DNA of 64,000 nt from Bacteroidales bacterium (lineage in GTDB: Bacteria; Bacteroidota; Bacteroidia; Bacteroidales; Marinilabiliaceae): contig JAKSLH010000015.1 of assembly GCA_024401335.1 (NCBI GenBank), positions 1 to 64,000 of the forward strand, in the 5' to 3' direction. Shown here piece after piece: positions 7,979 to 17,030 of the stretch (the first letter of the stretch is position 1; every line of letters begins with the position of its first letter). Below the pieces are notes generated by a model. That model saw only the letters and a program-made list of their open reading frames with translations. It did no database searches and was not told where the DNA came from. The position numbers and the translations under genes are program-made.

Positions 7979-8728
7979 ATGTTGCAAGGATTATTTTCTA
8001 AATGTATTTTGTTTGTTGTCATCATTTTTGTGCGTGACATTCAAGCTCAAAACAGAATTCCAAATCGATTCGATTATTATTTCGAGCCCAATGGTTATAT
8101 GCAAATAGTTGAAACGTCTGCAAGGTATGGTTCGAAAGTGTATTATAATTACGATAATAACGGTTGTATCGCCTCCGTGATTTATTGCAATAAAGACGGA
8201 CGTGTTAGGGCATCGGAGGAGTACGAATCTGCAGTTTTGTCTGAGAACGCAGTTCGTATAAAAAAGAAAAATGACGACCAAACTATATTTGTGTATCATC
8301 GGGCTGAAAAATTAGATAGTGTATATGTGTACGATGGACAAAGTGGGATTGAAAAATATCGCGCTTCTTTCTCATACAATGAAAATGGGGATTTGATTGT
8401 ATTGGAATGGACAACATTATGTGATTATTATTGCTGTAGCTATGATTATCGGTGCGATACAATTGTCTGTCGAGAGTACAAAAATGACACGTTATTAGAA
8501 ACGCGTTCTTACATATATACTCCAAGACATGAGTTGAAACAGATACTAATTGAAAATGCCGACAAAGAAGCAATAATATCAGATGTTGCACCATGGGACT
8601 ATAATCATCTGTATATGTATAGTTTAGGTTATCGCAGTTTTGATAAACATGGGAATTGGACAAAGTCTTATTTTGTTACAAAGAAGAAAAAGATTTTGCG
8701 TACGAAGCGAGTTATAAAGTACTTATAG
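7979..8728 (+). CDS. exported YD-repeat-like protein
   Basis: The product is 249 aa with a signal peptide of about 22 residues (ending DIQAQ). The mature part has several motifs like YD/Rhs repeats: YYNYDNNGCI, FSYNENGDL, and FDKHGNWTKSY near the C-terminus. Small exported YD-repeat proteins are common in Bacteroidota and are usually of unknown function. In an Rhs array it could be a derived shell fragment, a neighbouring surface protein, or an immunity protein. The following gene starts 20 nt downstream. Confidence 0.5.
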   Translation: MLQGLFSKCILFVVIIFVRDIQAQNRIPNRFDYYFEPNGYMQIVETSARYGSKVYYNYDNNGCIASVIYCNKDGRVRASEEYESAVLSENAVRIKKKNDDQTIFVYHRAEKLDSVYVYDGQSGIEKYRASFSYNENGDLIVLEWTTLCDYYCCSYDYRCDTIVCREYKNDTLLETRSYIYTPRHELKQILIENADKEAIISDVAPWDYNHLYMYSLGYRSFDKHGNWTKSYFVTKKKKILRTKRVIKYL

Positions 8729-8748
8729 ACGAAATGGATTTCTTAATT

Positions 8749-10164
8749 ATGAAACACAATATATACAAATCCTTGGTAAGCGTTATAGCTTTTTATATTC
8801 CTTTATGTGTTTGGTCTCAAAGCGATGAAAATGTTCCTATAGGATGGCTGAGCCATAGATGGGCGTTAAATGACACACTATATTCGAAGATAACCTTGGA
8901 AACTAATTATTCGGACGTAGATGATTATTTGTGTACAATACTCACACCTGAATATGATTATCGTTATCCAATTGGTCATGAAATGTCACAAAACATTTAT
9001 AGTTTTATTGTCTGCAAAAAGGTCACGGAAGAAAATGTGCAGGCTATTAGATATGTGTGTAATCCAGACATTTCAGAACACGCTCTTGATTCTTCTGCTG
9101 TTGTTGTTCATGCAATCAATATATTGCAGATTGATAGCGTCATGATAGATAGAGAAGTTAAAAAGACTTTTGACAGGAAGTTAAACAGACTACTTAAGAA
9201 AGCATCATGGGATGAAAAGATTAATCCATGGGGCTTGAATGCCGAAGCGCCAATTTTTATTAAAGTTCACGAAAAGAACTATGATCATTCCTATCGCCTT
9301 TCTCCATATAGCAGTATGACAGATGGAGTAGTGTTCAAAAACATGTTGTGCGACTTGTTTAGCCATATAAAAATAGATCATAAATATGCTTGGGGAGAAA
9401 CATATGTTGGAGAACCAGCCATACGCCATGGCGACAATGTGCAACTAATATATGAGGCCAATAATGACAATGCAGATATTAATATTGTCAAGACATGTAA
9501 GTCTTCATTTAGACGTCAGCTAAAAAAACAAGAGTCAATACGTAAGAACGATGAAGTGCTAGGTTTTTATAATAACCTAATATTTGCAGCAGAGTCGGCA
9601 GGAATTGATTTAGAGACAGAATTTGATATTCGATTCATATACTACATAGAGAATTATGATTTATATGCGATAGTGAATGTCATTGGTCACACAATACATA
9701 GGGTCATAGTTGGAATACGAGATGATGGCAAACTACATATAGATAAAGACCAAAAAATGTCGATAAACAATATAGAATCTTATAGCAAAGTATGCAATTA
9801 TTTTAATGACCTTCAATCAGAAGTATATTGTTATTCGCTCGATGAACCTAAACAACTGATAGAGATACGCACTGACGGGCAAAGGAGAATAGCATTGTTT
9901 AGTGACGCTTATTGCGCGATTATTGGCAAATTATTAGATCTTCATACTCATGATTTATATAAGGAAATGAATACTACATTTAACGAAAGTAGAATTTGCT
10001 TTTATCCTTTACGCCGTATTTTAGGGAAGAGATATAAATATCAGAGTTATAGGTGGATAGGTGTTGAGAATTGCGAAATATGGAAGACTGAAGGTGTAGT
10101 AGAAGAATGTCCTCAATACTTTAACGGCAGAAATCATGGTTGCAAGTATATAATGCTTTATTGA
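8749..10164 (+). CDS. exported protein of unknown function
   Basis: The product is 471 aa. The start is the ATG at 8749, where a signal peptide begins (about residues 1-23, ending VWSQS); upstream in-frame codons overlap the previous gene. The protein is acidic and Tyr-rich with no membrane span after the signal. I recognise no domain. It is the last gene before the Rhs fossil at 10272 and the Rpn gene. Confidence 0.5.
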   Translation: MKHNIYKSLVSVIAFYIPLCVWSQSDENVPIGWLSHRWALNDTLYSKITLETNYSDVDDYLCTILTPEYDYRYPIGHEMSQNIYSFIVCKKVTEENVQAIRYVCNPDISEHALDSSAVVVHAINILQIDSVMIDREVKKTFDRKLNRLLKKASWDEKINPWGLNAEAPIFIKVHEKNYDHSYRLSPYSSMTDGVVFKNMLCDLFSHIKIDHKYAWGETYVGEPAIRHGDNVQLIYEANNDNADINIVKTCKSSFRRQLKKQESIRKNDEVLGFYNNLIFAAESAGIDLETEFDIRFIYYIENYDLYAIVNVIGHTIHRVIVGIRDDGKLHIDKDQKMSINNIESYSKVCNYFNDLQSEVYCYSLDEPKQLIEIRTDGQRRIALFSDAYCAIIGKLLDLHTHDLYKEMNTTFNESRICFYPLRRILGKRYKYQSYRWIGVENCEIWKTEGVVEECPQYFNGRNHGCKYIMLY

Positions 10165-10213
10165 CACAATTATGAGTAAACGTAAACCGAAGGTCAATTT
10201 ATTTATGGTTTGC

Positions 10214-10245
10214 TTTGAAAAAAAAGCATGTGTAAACTAACTTTG
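10214..10245 (+). promoter_or_regulatory. Bacteroidota-type promoter for the Rpn gene
   Basis: TTTG at 10214-10217 and TAACTTTG at 10238-10245 are separated by 20 nt, a full match to the primary sigma-factor consensus of the phylum. The expected start, near 10252, would put the Rhs fossil at 10272-10296 in the 5' leader. Confidence 0.65.
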
Positions 10246-10271
10246 TGGTGAACAATGAAAACCATCGTTTC

Positions 10272-10296
10272 ATGACGGACCATCAGGGAAGCATAC
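10272..10296 (+). pseudogene. 25-nt fossil of the Rhs core
   Basis: It matches 3177-3201 at 24 of 25 positions. That sequence encodes MTDHQGSI in the Rhs stub. No open frame surrounds it here. It shows that the cassette array once extended to this point. Confidence 0.75.
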
Positions 10297-10362
10297 CCTG
10301 TTAGCAGAACTGTGAACAGAGAGAAGATTAGAGAAAACTCATTATATTTGCAAAAAAAAGCA

Positions 10363-11241
10363 ATGGAACGATATCTTGACCCCAAAGCGGATCTGACCTT
10401 CAAGAAGGTCTTTGGTGAGCATCCTGATTTGCTCATCAGCTTCCTTAATGCCATGTTGCCAATAGAAGACGACGAAATGGTAGTGGAGGTCGAATATCTT
10501 CCTACAGAGCTGGTTCCTGAAAACCCTCTCAAGAAGAACAGCATCGTTGATGTTCGCTGCAAAGACCAGCTTGGACGTCACTTCATAGTAGAGATGCAGA
10601 TGATATGGTCTGACGAATTCAAACAGCGAGTGCTTTTCAATGCATCGAAAGCGTATGTGCGTCAGCTGGACTCGTCGGAGAACTACAAGCTTCTACAGCC
10701 CGTATATTCTCTCAATCTTGTCAACGAGATTTTCGAGGCAGGCATGCCCACGACGTTCTATCATCACTATCAGCTGGTGCATTGTGAGAACTCGAAGAAT
10801 ATTATCGACGGCCTACAATTAGTTTTCGTTGAGCTACCCAAGTTCATTCCACGCACAATAAGCGAGAAGAAGATGCGTGTGCTCTGGCTCCGTTTCCTTA
10901 CCGAAATTGACGAGAAGACCCGAAGCGTATCTCCCGAACTGATGGAAGACAATCTGATAAACAAAGCCCTTACTCTTGTTAAGGAATCAGCTTTTGACGA
11001 AGCTCAGCTTCTAGGCTACGAGAAGTTTTGGGACACAGTTCGTACCGAAAAGACGCTGATAGAATCGGCACAACTGAAGGGGCTGGCTCAGGGTCGTGCT
11101 GAGGGTCGTGCAGAAGGAATAGCTGAAGGAGAGCAGAACAAACAGTTTGAGATAGCAAGGAATCTTAGGAATCTTGGTGTCGATACGGCAACAATCGTAA
11201 AATCCACTGGGCTTTCGGAAGAGGATGTTGAGTCTCTATAA
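10363..11241 (+). CDS. Rpn-family PD-(D/E)XK nuclease / putative transposase
   Basis: The product is 292 aa. The start is ATG 10363 because family members begin with this RYLDPKADLTFKKVFGEH block; GTG 10312 is an in-frame alternative. The nuclease core is at residues 60-80: VDVRCKD gives D63, and IVEMQ gives E77 and Q79 (the ExQ variant). The C-terminus has a GRAEG-type repeat near residues 245-260, then a helical tail ending in a GLSEEDVESL helix. The family (PDDEXK_2, related to E. coli RpnA) promotes RecA-independent recombination and is often multicopy in Bacteroidales. Its position at the end of an array shaped by recombination is suggestive only. Confidence 0.85.
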   Translation: MERYLDPKADLTFKKVFGEHPDLLISFLNAMLPIEDDEMVVEVEYLPTELVPENPLKKNSIVDVRCKDQLGRHFIVEMQMIWSDEFKQRVLFNASKAYVRQLDSSENYKLLQPVYSLNLVNEIFEAGMPTTFYHHYQLVHCENSKNIIDGLQLVFVELPKFIPRTISEKKMRVLWLRFLTEIDEKTRSVSPELMEDNLINKALTLVKESAFDEAQLLGYEKFWDTVRTEKTLIESAQLKGLAQGRAEGRAEGIAEGEQNKQFEIARNLRNLGVDTATIVKSTGLSEEDVESL

Positions 11242-11267
11242 AAGTAGGAATTACTTTCAAAAAGAAC

Positions 11268-11301
11268 AAAGACCTGACTGCTATCACAGCGTCAGGTCTT
11301 T
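11268..11301 (+). terminator. intrinsic terminator-like hairpin after the Rpn gene
   Basis: Perfect 11-bp arms (11268-11278 and 11291-11301) enclose a 12-nt loop. The 3' arm ends in ttt and is followed by a T-rich stretch. Confidence 0.75.
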
Positions 11302-11344
11302 ACTTTATGCATAGTGTCTCATTTAGTGACGCAAATGGGGTGTA

Positions 11345-11364
11345 AGACGCCACGTGCGACGTCT
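11345..11364. repeat. short imperfect palindrome in the 11.3-11.5 kb gap
   Basis: The gap 11302-11499 has no gene. It contains agacg / cgtct arms around a CACGTG core, followed by ctacgggatgtgtgg. The composition looks like a dispersed palindromic repeat of Bacteroidales genomes, but only one copy lies in this window, so this is tentative. Confidence 0.4.
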
Positions 11365-11499
11365 CTACGGGATGTGTGGATGATTTCGTTGTTACGATAT
11401 CGAATGTTTAGGGATATGGGGTTTTTGTTGGTTTTATTTATTGGTGGTAGTGATTAATTTATTATTTTCGCGTAGTATATAACTAAAGATTGTAACATA

Positions 11500-12321
11500 A
11501 TGTCCTTTGTACAATTCCTTCGTTCTAAAGTGTTTTGGCTAAATGTCCTTTTAGCCATAGTAATAACAGCATTGCTCATAGTGATATTGATGTGGGCTCT
11601 CACTTTTTATACACGTTCAGGTAGGACGATAATAGTGCCAGATCTGACTGGTTATACGGTACGTCAGGTTAAGGAGCAGATAAGTAATGCCGGTCTGGAT
11701 TATGTTGTCATAGACTCTATCCATAAGACAGATATAGTTCCAGGAGTAATAGTAGAGCAGATACCTCGTGCAGGTAAGAGTGTAAAGAAAGGCAGAAAGT
11801 TGTTCTTGACAATCAACTGCTTTACGAACGAAATGGTAGAGATGCCTCAGTTGGTGGATTATTCTCTGCGTAATGCCCAGGTTGTTCTTGAGACAGCAGG
11901 TTTACGTGTTGGTCAGATAACATATAAGCCTAGTGAGTATAGTGGGCTTGTGCTAGGTCAGATGTATGACGGGAAGCAGATAAAAGCCGGAGTAAAGATT
12001 CCAAAGGGCACATCCGTGCAGCTGATAGTAGGAAGTGGCAGAGGAGGAAGTAGTGTAGTAGTACCTGAATTGATAGGACTTACATTTGCGGAAGCGAAGA
12101 TGACAATAGAGGATGCAACGCTAGTGTTGGGCAACTGTACTTTTGAAGGAGAAATGTCGTCGGTAAAAGATTCAGCTACAGCGGTAGTATATAAGCAGAC
12201 CCCTTCGTTTGAGAATGGTCAGATAGTGAATGTGGGTGCTTCTGTCAATATATGGTTGACAAAGAATATGGACATGGTCATTGATGCCATGGAAGAAATA
12301 GAAAACTCAAGAGGGAACTAG
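11500..12321 (+). CDS. membrane-anchored PASTA-domain protein
   Basis: The product is 273 aa. A single transmembrane helix spans residues 12-36, followed by three PASTA repeats (about 45-110, 115-185 and 190-262), each opening with a V-P-x-L or M-P-Q-L type segment. PASTA domains bind muropeptides or lipid-linked cell-wall precursors. No kinase or transpeptidase domain is attached, as is usual for the short Bacteroidota form. It probably works at the periplasmic face of the inner membrane. It is 6 nt upstream of the pseudouridine synthase and in one unit with ddl-type functions further on. A weak -7-like TATTTTCG lies at 11463-11470. Confidence 0.88.
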   Translation: MSFVQFLRSKVFWLNVLLAIVITALLIVILMWALTFYTRSGRTIIVPDLTGYTVRQVKEQISNAGLDYVVIDSIHKTDIVPGVIVEQIPRAGKSVKKGRKLFLTINCFTNEMVEMPQLVDYSLRNAQVVLETAGLRVGQITYKPSEYSGLVLGQMYDGKQIKAGVKIPKGTSVQLIVGSGRGGSSVVVPELIGLTFAEAKMTIEDATLVLGNCTFEGEMSSVKDSATAVVYKQTPSFENGQIVNVGASVNIWLTKNMDMVIDAMEEIENSRGN

Positions 12322-12327
12322 TTGCGT

Positions 12328-13437
12328 ATGGCAGATATGGAGAACGTAGACTTCGACGATGAAGTTGATGTTGATGAGTATGACGAAAGCAGTTCGAGCG
12401 AAGGTGGTGAGGTCTATGAACATTATCGTTTCACGGCAGATAAAAAGCAGGGTCTTCTTCGCATAGATAAGTTTATAGTCAATCGCATAGAGCATGCTTC
12501 ACGCACGAAGGTGCAGGAGGCAGCAGATGCTGGGAATATATTGGTAAACGACAAGCCAGTAAAAGCGAACTATAGGGTTAAGCCTGGAGATGTTGTAACG
12601 ATAGTGATGAGCTATCCACCACGTGAGATAGAGATTATACCTGAAGACATCCCTTTGGAGATAGTATATGAAGACGACCAGTTATTGGTTGTCAACAAGC
12701 GTCCTGGCATGTGTGTGCATCCTGGGTATGGAAACTATACGGGAACATTGGTGAATGCCTTGGCGTTCCATCTGCAGGATAAGGCAGAGTTGTGGACGAA
12801 AGAAGCGAAAAACGATCCGCGTCCAGGCCTTGTTCATCGAATAGACAAAGACACAAGTGGCCTTCTTGTTGTAGCCAAGACCGAGTTGGCAAAGACATCT
12901 TTGGCAAAGCAGTTTTTCAATAAGACAACCTCTCGAACATATGTAGCCTTAGCGTGGGGTCATTTTGATGAGCCAGAAGGAACCATACGAGGGAATATAG
13001 GTCGTAGTTCTCAAGACAGGAAACAGATGGATGTTTATCCGGAGGGGAGTGAGATAGGGAAGCATGCCGTTACGCATTATAAGGTCTTGGAGAATCTAGG
13101 ATATATAACCAAGGTGCAGTGTCGTTTAGAGACAGGACGTACTCATCAGATACGAGCACATTTCAAGCATATAGGTCACACTTTGTTTAATGACGAACGA
13201 TATGGTGGCAATCAGATACTGAAGGGAACTACGTTTTCGAAGTATAAGCAGTTTGTTCAGAATTGCTTTGAGATACTGCCTCGTCAAGCGCTTCATGCTA
13301 AAACGTTAGGCTTCATGCATCCGACCAAGAATGAATATATGGAGTTTGATTCGGAGTTGCCGCAGGATATGGTGGCCTGCATTGAAAAATGGCGTACATA
13401 TATAGCAGGGCGTGAAGATAGTGTTGAATCTATTTAG
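12328..13437 (+). CDS. rluD: RluD-type 23S rRNA pseudouridine synthase
   Basis: The product is 369 aa from ATG 12328 (a TTG at 12322 is less likely). After an acidic N-terminus of about 30 residues comes an S4 domain (about 45-95), then the RluA/RluD catalytic domain with HRIDKDTSG at 170-178 and catalytic D173, and the RTHQIRAHF motif near residue 273. RluD makes pseudouridines in helix 69 of 23S rRNA. The extra acidic N-terminus is common in Bacteroidota. A second family member at 27050 lacks these features. Confidence 0.88.
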   Translation: MADMENVDFDDEVDVDEYDESSSSEGGEVYEHYRFTADKKQGLLRIDKFIVNRIEHASRTKVQEAADAGNILVNDKPVKANYRVKPGDVVTIVMSYPPREIEIIPEDIPLEIVYEDDQLLVVNKRPGMCVHPGYGNYTGTLVNALAFHLQDKAELWTKEAKNDPRPGLVHRIDKDTSGLLVVAKTELAKTSLAKQFFNKTTSRTYVALAWGHFDEPEGTIRGNIGRSSQDRKQMDVYPEGSEIGKHAVTHYKVLENLGYITKVQCRLETGRTHQIRAHFKHIGHTLFNDERYGGNQILKGTTFSKYKQFVQNCFEILPRQALHAKTLGFMHPTKNEYMEFDSELPQDMVACIEKWRTYIAGREDSVESI

Positions 13438-13445
13438 TTCTATAT

Positions 13446-13479
13446 ACACTGGCATTATAAGTATAATGTCAGTGTTTTT
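13446..13479 (+). terminator. intrinsic terminator after rluD
   Basis: The 14-nt arms 13446-13459 and 13462-13475 pair with one G-U, and tttttc follows. It closes the PASTA-rluD unit immediately before the ddl promoter. Confidence 0.75.
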
Positions 13480-13482
13480 CTT

Positions 13483-13490
13483 TATCTTTG
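13483..13490 (+). promoter_or_regulatory. -7 element of the ddl promoter
   Basis: TATCTTTG matches TAnnTTTG exactly, 22 nt before the ddl ATG. The upstream element would fall in the T-run of the terminator. Confidence 0.65.
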
Positions 13491-13512
13491 AGTCGTTATA
13501 AAATTTACTGCA

Positions 13513-14493
13513 ATGAAGAAAAATGTTGCCATAGTATATGGTGGTTATTCGTCAGAGGCTGTTGTGTCTGAGAAAAGTTTGGCAGGCCTTCTTACATTTA
13601 TTGATGCTGAACGTTATAACCTTATCCCGGTTTTTATTTCAAAGGAAGAATGGAGCGCTGTTGTCAATGGTAATCATATGGCAATTGACCGTTCAGACTT
13701 TTCGTTTGTTGAAAATGGCGTCAAGAAAAACATAGATTTCGCATATATAACAATTCATGGTGCACCAGGAGAGAATGGTCAGCTTACTGGCTATTTTGAG
13801 ATGATAGGATTGCCTCATTCGACATGTCCTTCACTTACATCTGCCATGACGTATGACAAGTTTGTTTGTAATTCATATCTTCGTTCATTAGGAGTAAAAG
13901 TAGCGGACTCAGTTATTGTAAAGAAAGGCAGGTCATATGACAGCAAGGCGATAGCAGAGCGCCTTGGATTGCCATGCTTTGTTAAGCCAAGTGCTGCGGG
14001 CTCTAGTTTCGGTGTAAGCAAGGTGAAGACAATAGATGAGATTACGCCTGCTGTAGAAAAGGCCTTCAGTGAATGTTCTGATGTAGTTATTGAATCGTTC
14101 CTTGATGGTACAGAAGTGACATGTGGATTGTATAAAACAAAGGAAAGGACTGTCATATTCCCTTTGACAGAGGTGGTGAGCAGTAACGAATTCTTTGATT
14201 ATGAGGCTAAATACACGCCAGGTAAGACACAGGAGATAACTCCAGCAAGAGTGCCAGATGAAGAAAGAGACAGGGTGCAGCAAATAGCGTCGGAGGTATA
14301 TGACTTGATGAACATGAAGGGCATTGCGCGTATTGACTTCATCATCATGAAGGGACAGCCATATTTGTTGGAGGTCAATACAACACCAGGCATGACAGCA
14401 ACAAGCTTCATCCCACAGCAGATAAAGGCAAGTGGTGCGAAGTTGTCGGACGTGTTTACTGAAGTGATAGAAGATATATTGGAGACAAAATGA
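13513..14493 (+). CDS. ddl: D-alanine--D-alanine ligase
   Basis: The product is 326 aa, an ATP-grasp enzyme that makes D-Ala-D-Ala for peptidoglycan. It opens with [11 protein letters not shown], has [20 protein letters not shown] near residues 80-100, [14 protein letters not shown] near residues 157-170, RIDF in the metal site near residue 274, and [11 protein letters not shown] near residues 284-294. The length is normal. Its stop overlaps the pth start by 4 nt (ATGA), so the two are translationally coupled. Confidence 0.95.
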   Translation: MKKNVAIVYGGYSSEAVVSEKSLAGLLTFIDAERYNLIPVFISKEEWSAVVNGNHMAIDRSDFSFVENGVKKNIDFAYITIHGAPGENGQLTGYFEMIGLPHSTCPSLTSAMTYDKFVCNSYLRSLGVKVADSVIVKKGRSYDSKAIAERLGLPCFVKPSAAGSSFGVSKVKTIDEITPAVEKAFSECSDVVIESFLDGTEVTCGLYKTKERTVIFPLTEVVSSNEFFDYEAKYTPGKTQEITPARVPDEERDRVQQIASEVYDLMNMKGIARIDFIIMKGQPYLLEVNTTPGMTATSFIPQQIKASGAKLSDVFTEVIEDILETK

Positions 14494-15053
14494 AGTATCT
14501 TATAGTAGGTCTTGGGAATATAGGCGACGAATATGCTCACACCCGTCATAATATAGGTTTTGATGTCGTTTCGGAATTTGCTAAGCAAAATGATGCTCAG
14601 TGGACAGAGGAACGTTATGGGTCGATAGCGCAGGTGAAAATGCGAGGTCATATATTGACCTTGTTGAAGCCAAACACATATATGAATCTTTCGGGTAAGG
14701 CCGTTAATTATTGGATGCAGAAGGAAAATATCCCATTGGAAAATCTGTTGGTTATAGTTGATGACCTTGCTATACCGTTTGGAACGTTGCGTTTGAAGGG
14801 AAAGGGAAGTGACGGCGGTCATAATGGATTGAAGAACATCAATGCATTGATTGGAACCCAGAATTATTCTCGTATTCGTTTTGGTCTTGGCAATGAGTTC
14901 AGCCGAGGAGGTCAGATTGATTTCGTTATAGGCAAGTGGACGGAAGAAGAGCAACCTATTCTGAAGGAGAGAATAGCCATGGCTGTGGAAATGATAAAAA
15001 GTTTCGTAGCTGTTGGACTTCAGTTGACGATGACTCAATTCAATAATAAATAG
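14490..15053 (+). CDS. pth: peptidyl-tRNA hydrolase
   Basis: The product is 187 aa. Catalytic His20 lies in HTRHNIGFD, with [11 protein letters not shown] near residues 61-71, then VDDLAIPFG and [12 protein letters not shown]. It releases peptides from stalled peptidyl-tRNA in the cytoplasm. It is coupled to ddl, and the S4 gene starts 14 nt downstream. Confidence 0.95.
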   Translation: MKYLIVGLGNIGDEYAHTRHNIGFDVVSEFAKQNDAQWTEERYGSIAQVKMRGHILTLLKPNTYMNLSGKAVNYWMQKENIPLENLLVIVDDLAIPFGTLRLKGKGSDGGHNGLKNINALIGTQNYSRIRFGLGNEFSRGGQIDFVIGKWTEEEQPILKERIAMAVEMIKSFVAVGLQLTMTQFNNK

Positions 15054-15067
15054 CAGAAACATCTGTA

Positions 15068-15517
15068 ATGGCACATTTGGATCAGGTAAGGATAGATAAG
15101 TTTCTTTGGGCAGTAAGAATCTTCAAGACTCGTTCTGTTGCTGCAGATGCCATAAAGAAGGGGAGAGTGATGATTGGTGGAGTTCAGATAAAGGGCTCCC
15201 GTAATGTCAAGGTCGGTGAGGTTATTCAAGTCAAGGCTTCGCCTGCAGTTCGTTCTTTTGAAATCATTCAGCTGGCGCAGAACAGGATGGGAGCCAAGCT
15301 TGTTCCTGATCATATAAAGGAGGTTACACCAAAGGATCAGTTGGAGTTGATTGAGCTTCAGAAATTGGCGATGTCGATGAACAGAAGGAAGGGTTTGGGC
15401 CGTCCTACCAAGAAAGAACGAAGAGATATTGATGAGTTCTTTGATGTGGATCCTGCTATTGTGGATATGGATTTCGACTTTGACGATGATGACTTTGATT
15501 TTGATGAGGAGGATTAA
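15068..15517 (+). CDS. S4-domain RNA-binding protein (Hsp15-like)
   Basis: The product is 149 aa. An S4 domain covers about residues 6-70 (RIDKFLWAVRIFKTRS... GGVQIKGSRNVKVGE). A basic GRPTKKERRD segment and a strongly acidic Asp-rich tail of about 25 residues follow. Hsp15 binds 50S subunits carrying stalled peptidyl-tRNA, which fits its position after pth. The acidic tail is a Bacteroidota feature. Confidence 0.88.
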   Translation: MAHLDQVRIDKFLWAVRIFKTRSVAADAIKKGRVMIGGVQIKGSRNVKVGEVIQVKASPAVRSFEIIQLAQNRMGAKLVPDHIKEVTPKDQLELIELQKLAMSMNRRKGLGRPTKKERRDIDEFFDVDPAIVDMDFDFDDDDFDFDEED

Positions 15518-15520
15518 GCT

Positions 15521-16108
15521 ATGATTATTGCTCAGCAGAAAAGGAAGGAGAGTATTGTTGAATATTTGCTATATATGTGGCAGGTGGAAGATCTCATACG
15601 TGCCAATGCTCTTGACATGCATAGGATAGAGGAGACCATTATCAGCAAATATGGTATAGAAGATGCGGAGAAGCGTAAGGAGGTGTGTGATTGGTGGGAT
15701 AACTTGACTGAGATGATGCGTCTTGAGAAAAAAGAGCAGTCAGGTCATTTACAGATAACCAAAGCATTGATGGATGATGTGTATAATTTCCATCTTTATT
15801 TGTTGACCCAAAATACAGAGATAGGTTATCAGAATGCGTTTCAGAATGCGTGGGCAGATCTAAGTGTGTTAATAAACAAGATTCCAGATGGGGATAAGAG
15901 ACATCACGTTGATCTGGCACTGACAGCAATATATGATTATTTCTTACTGAAGCTTCAGGGCAAGGTCGTATTAGCAGACACGACAAATGCAGTCATGAGG
16001 ATCAGTCATTTTATGGCTTTATTGAGTTCGAAATATCTGAAGGCAGAGAAAGAGCTCAATAAGGAACTGAAGATGAATGAAGACGGGACCCTTACAGAGA
16101 CAAACTAG
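15521..16108 (+). CDS. DUF4924-family protein
   Basis: The product is 195 aa, all-helical and soluble, opening with MIIAQQKRKESIVEYLLYMWQ, which is characteristic of the DUF4924 family. It starts 3 nt after the S4 gene and is often found in this neighbourhood in Bacteroidales. Function is unknown. Its stop overlaps the stop of the convergent gene at 16105 by 4 nt. Confidence 0.85.
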   Translation: MIIAQQKRKESIVEYLLYMWQVEDLIRANALDMHRIEETIISKYGIEDAEKRKEVCDWWDNLTEMMRLEKKEQSGHLQITKALMDDVYNFHLYLLTQNTEIGYQNAFQNAWADLSVLINKIPDGDKRHHVDLALTAIYDYFLLKLQGKVVLADTTNAVMRISHFMALLSSKYLKAEKELNKELKMNEDGTLTETN

Positions 16109-17016
16109 TAAAGTGTTCCGTTAGGGTTGAACAAACTCCTTTCGTTGGACTTCTTTTTGCCAAAATAGTATGTGAAATCGGCAATAGGGATTATTCCGCA
16201 ACTTTGTTTTGTTGATTTGTAGTTAGCTGCGCTAAATGCGAAGCCTAAACGGGCACTCATTGTCGTTGTCAGGAATACTTCACCTTCGGCTTGGAGTTCG
16301 TATGCGAATGATTTCTTTTCTGACCAGTGGTGGAATCTCATGCCGCCATGAAGATGCATCCAGTTGAACATTTGCCAGTCGGCCCATAACTTAAGACTAC
16401 ATAAGAAATTGTTGTCGATAAGGACCATGCTTCTATTGGCGAGGAAGTGTTTCGGTATTTGTGATACGGTGCCGCTTTTTATGTCAATACCCCAATAAGT
16501 TCCTAACGAGGCGGTCAGAATAAGCCATTCACTACCATCAGAGCAGTTGACATCTCTATTGAAGCGTCGGCTCACAATCAGCTCGTGGCCTATTTCGCCC
16601 ACAACCGGTATCTTGGCAATAGTGTCGATATAGTCTGTTTTGTCGTGATCTTGGGCAAACTTCATTCCCGGATATGCGTTGCCTAGATTGACTTTAGAGG
16701 AGACGAACCATTGTTTAGGTTTCGCATTCCAACGGTATTTTGCTGCAATGTTAGGCTGAAAGAAGTCGAATGCCAGGAAAGTAGATAATTCGAGTCTGTC
16801 GTTCAGTCCGAATCGAGAATCGGTCAAAAGGCTTATATTGCCAGCGTGGCTATATTGTGTGTTAGCTGCTTCGGAATGCCATAGAATATCATCTCTTTTG
16901 CTTGCTGATCGTCTTTGTCCCTTGCTTGAATCAAGGTCAATGTTGAATTGCGCGCTTGCGTCTATAGCGCATACAACCAGAGCTATTAGAGCAGAAGCAA
17001 AACGAAGATTATTCAT
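16105..17016 (-). CDS. probable outer-membrane beta-barrel protein
   Basis: The product is 303 aa with a signal peptide (about residues 1-22, ending DASAQ). The mature part alternates polar and hydrophobic residues with many aromatics, including a KYRWNAKPKQWFVSSKVNLG strand-like segment and a final FTYYFGKKK strand. No named family is recognised. It lies 14 nt downstream of the transglycosylase gene and may be cotranscribed with it. Confidence 0.6.
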   Translation of the reverse strand: MNNLRFASALIALVVCAIDASAQFNIDLDSSKGQRRSASKRDDILWHSEAANTQYSHAGNISLLTDSRFGLNDRLELSTFLAFDFFQPNIAAKYRWNAKPKQWFVSSKVNLGNAYPGMKFAQDHDKTDYIDTIAKIPVVGEIGHELIVSRRFNRDVNCSDGSEWLILTASLGTYWGIDIKSGTVSQIPKHFLANRSMVLIDNNFLCSLKLWADWQMFNWMHLHGGMRFHHWSEKKSFAYELQAEGEVFLTTTMSARLGFAFSAANYKSTKQSCGIIPIADFTYYFGKKKSNERSLFNPNGTLY

Positions 17017-17030
17017 GACAAATGATTTTA

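Noticed and set aside
1-10300. Insertion sequence or integrative element
   Set aside because: There are no terminal inverted repeats, no integrase and no relaxase. Only the Rpn gene at the edge relates to mobility.
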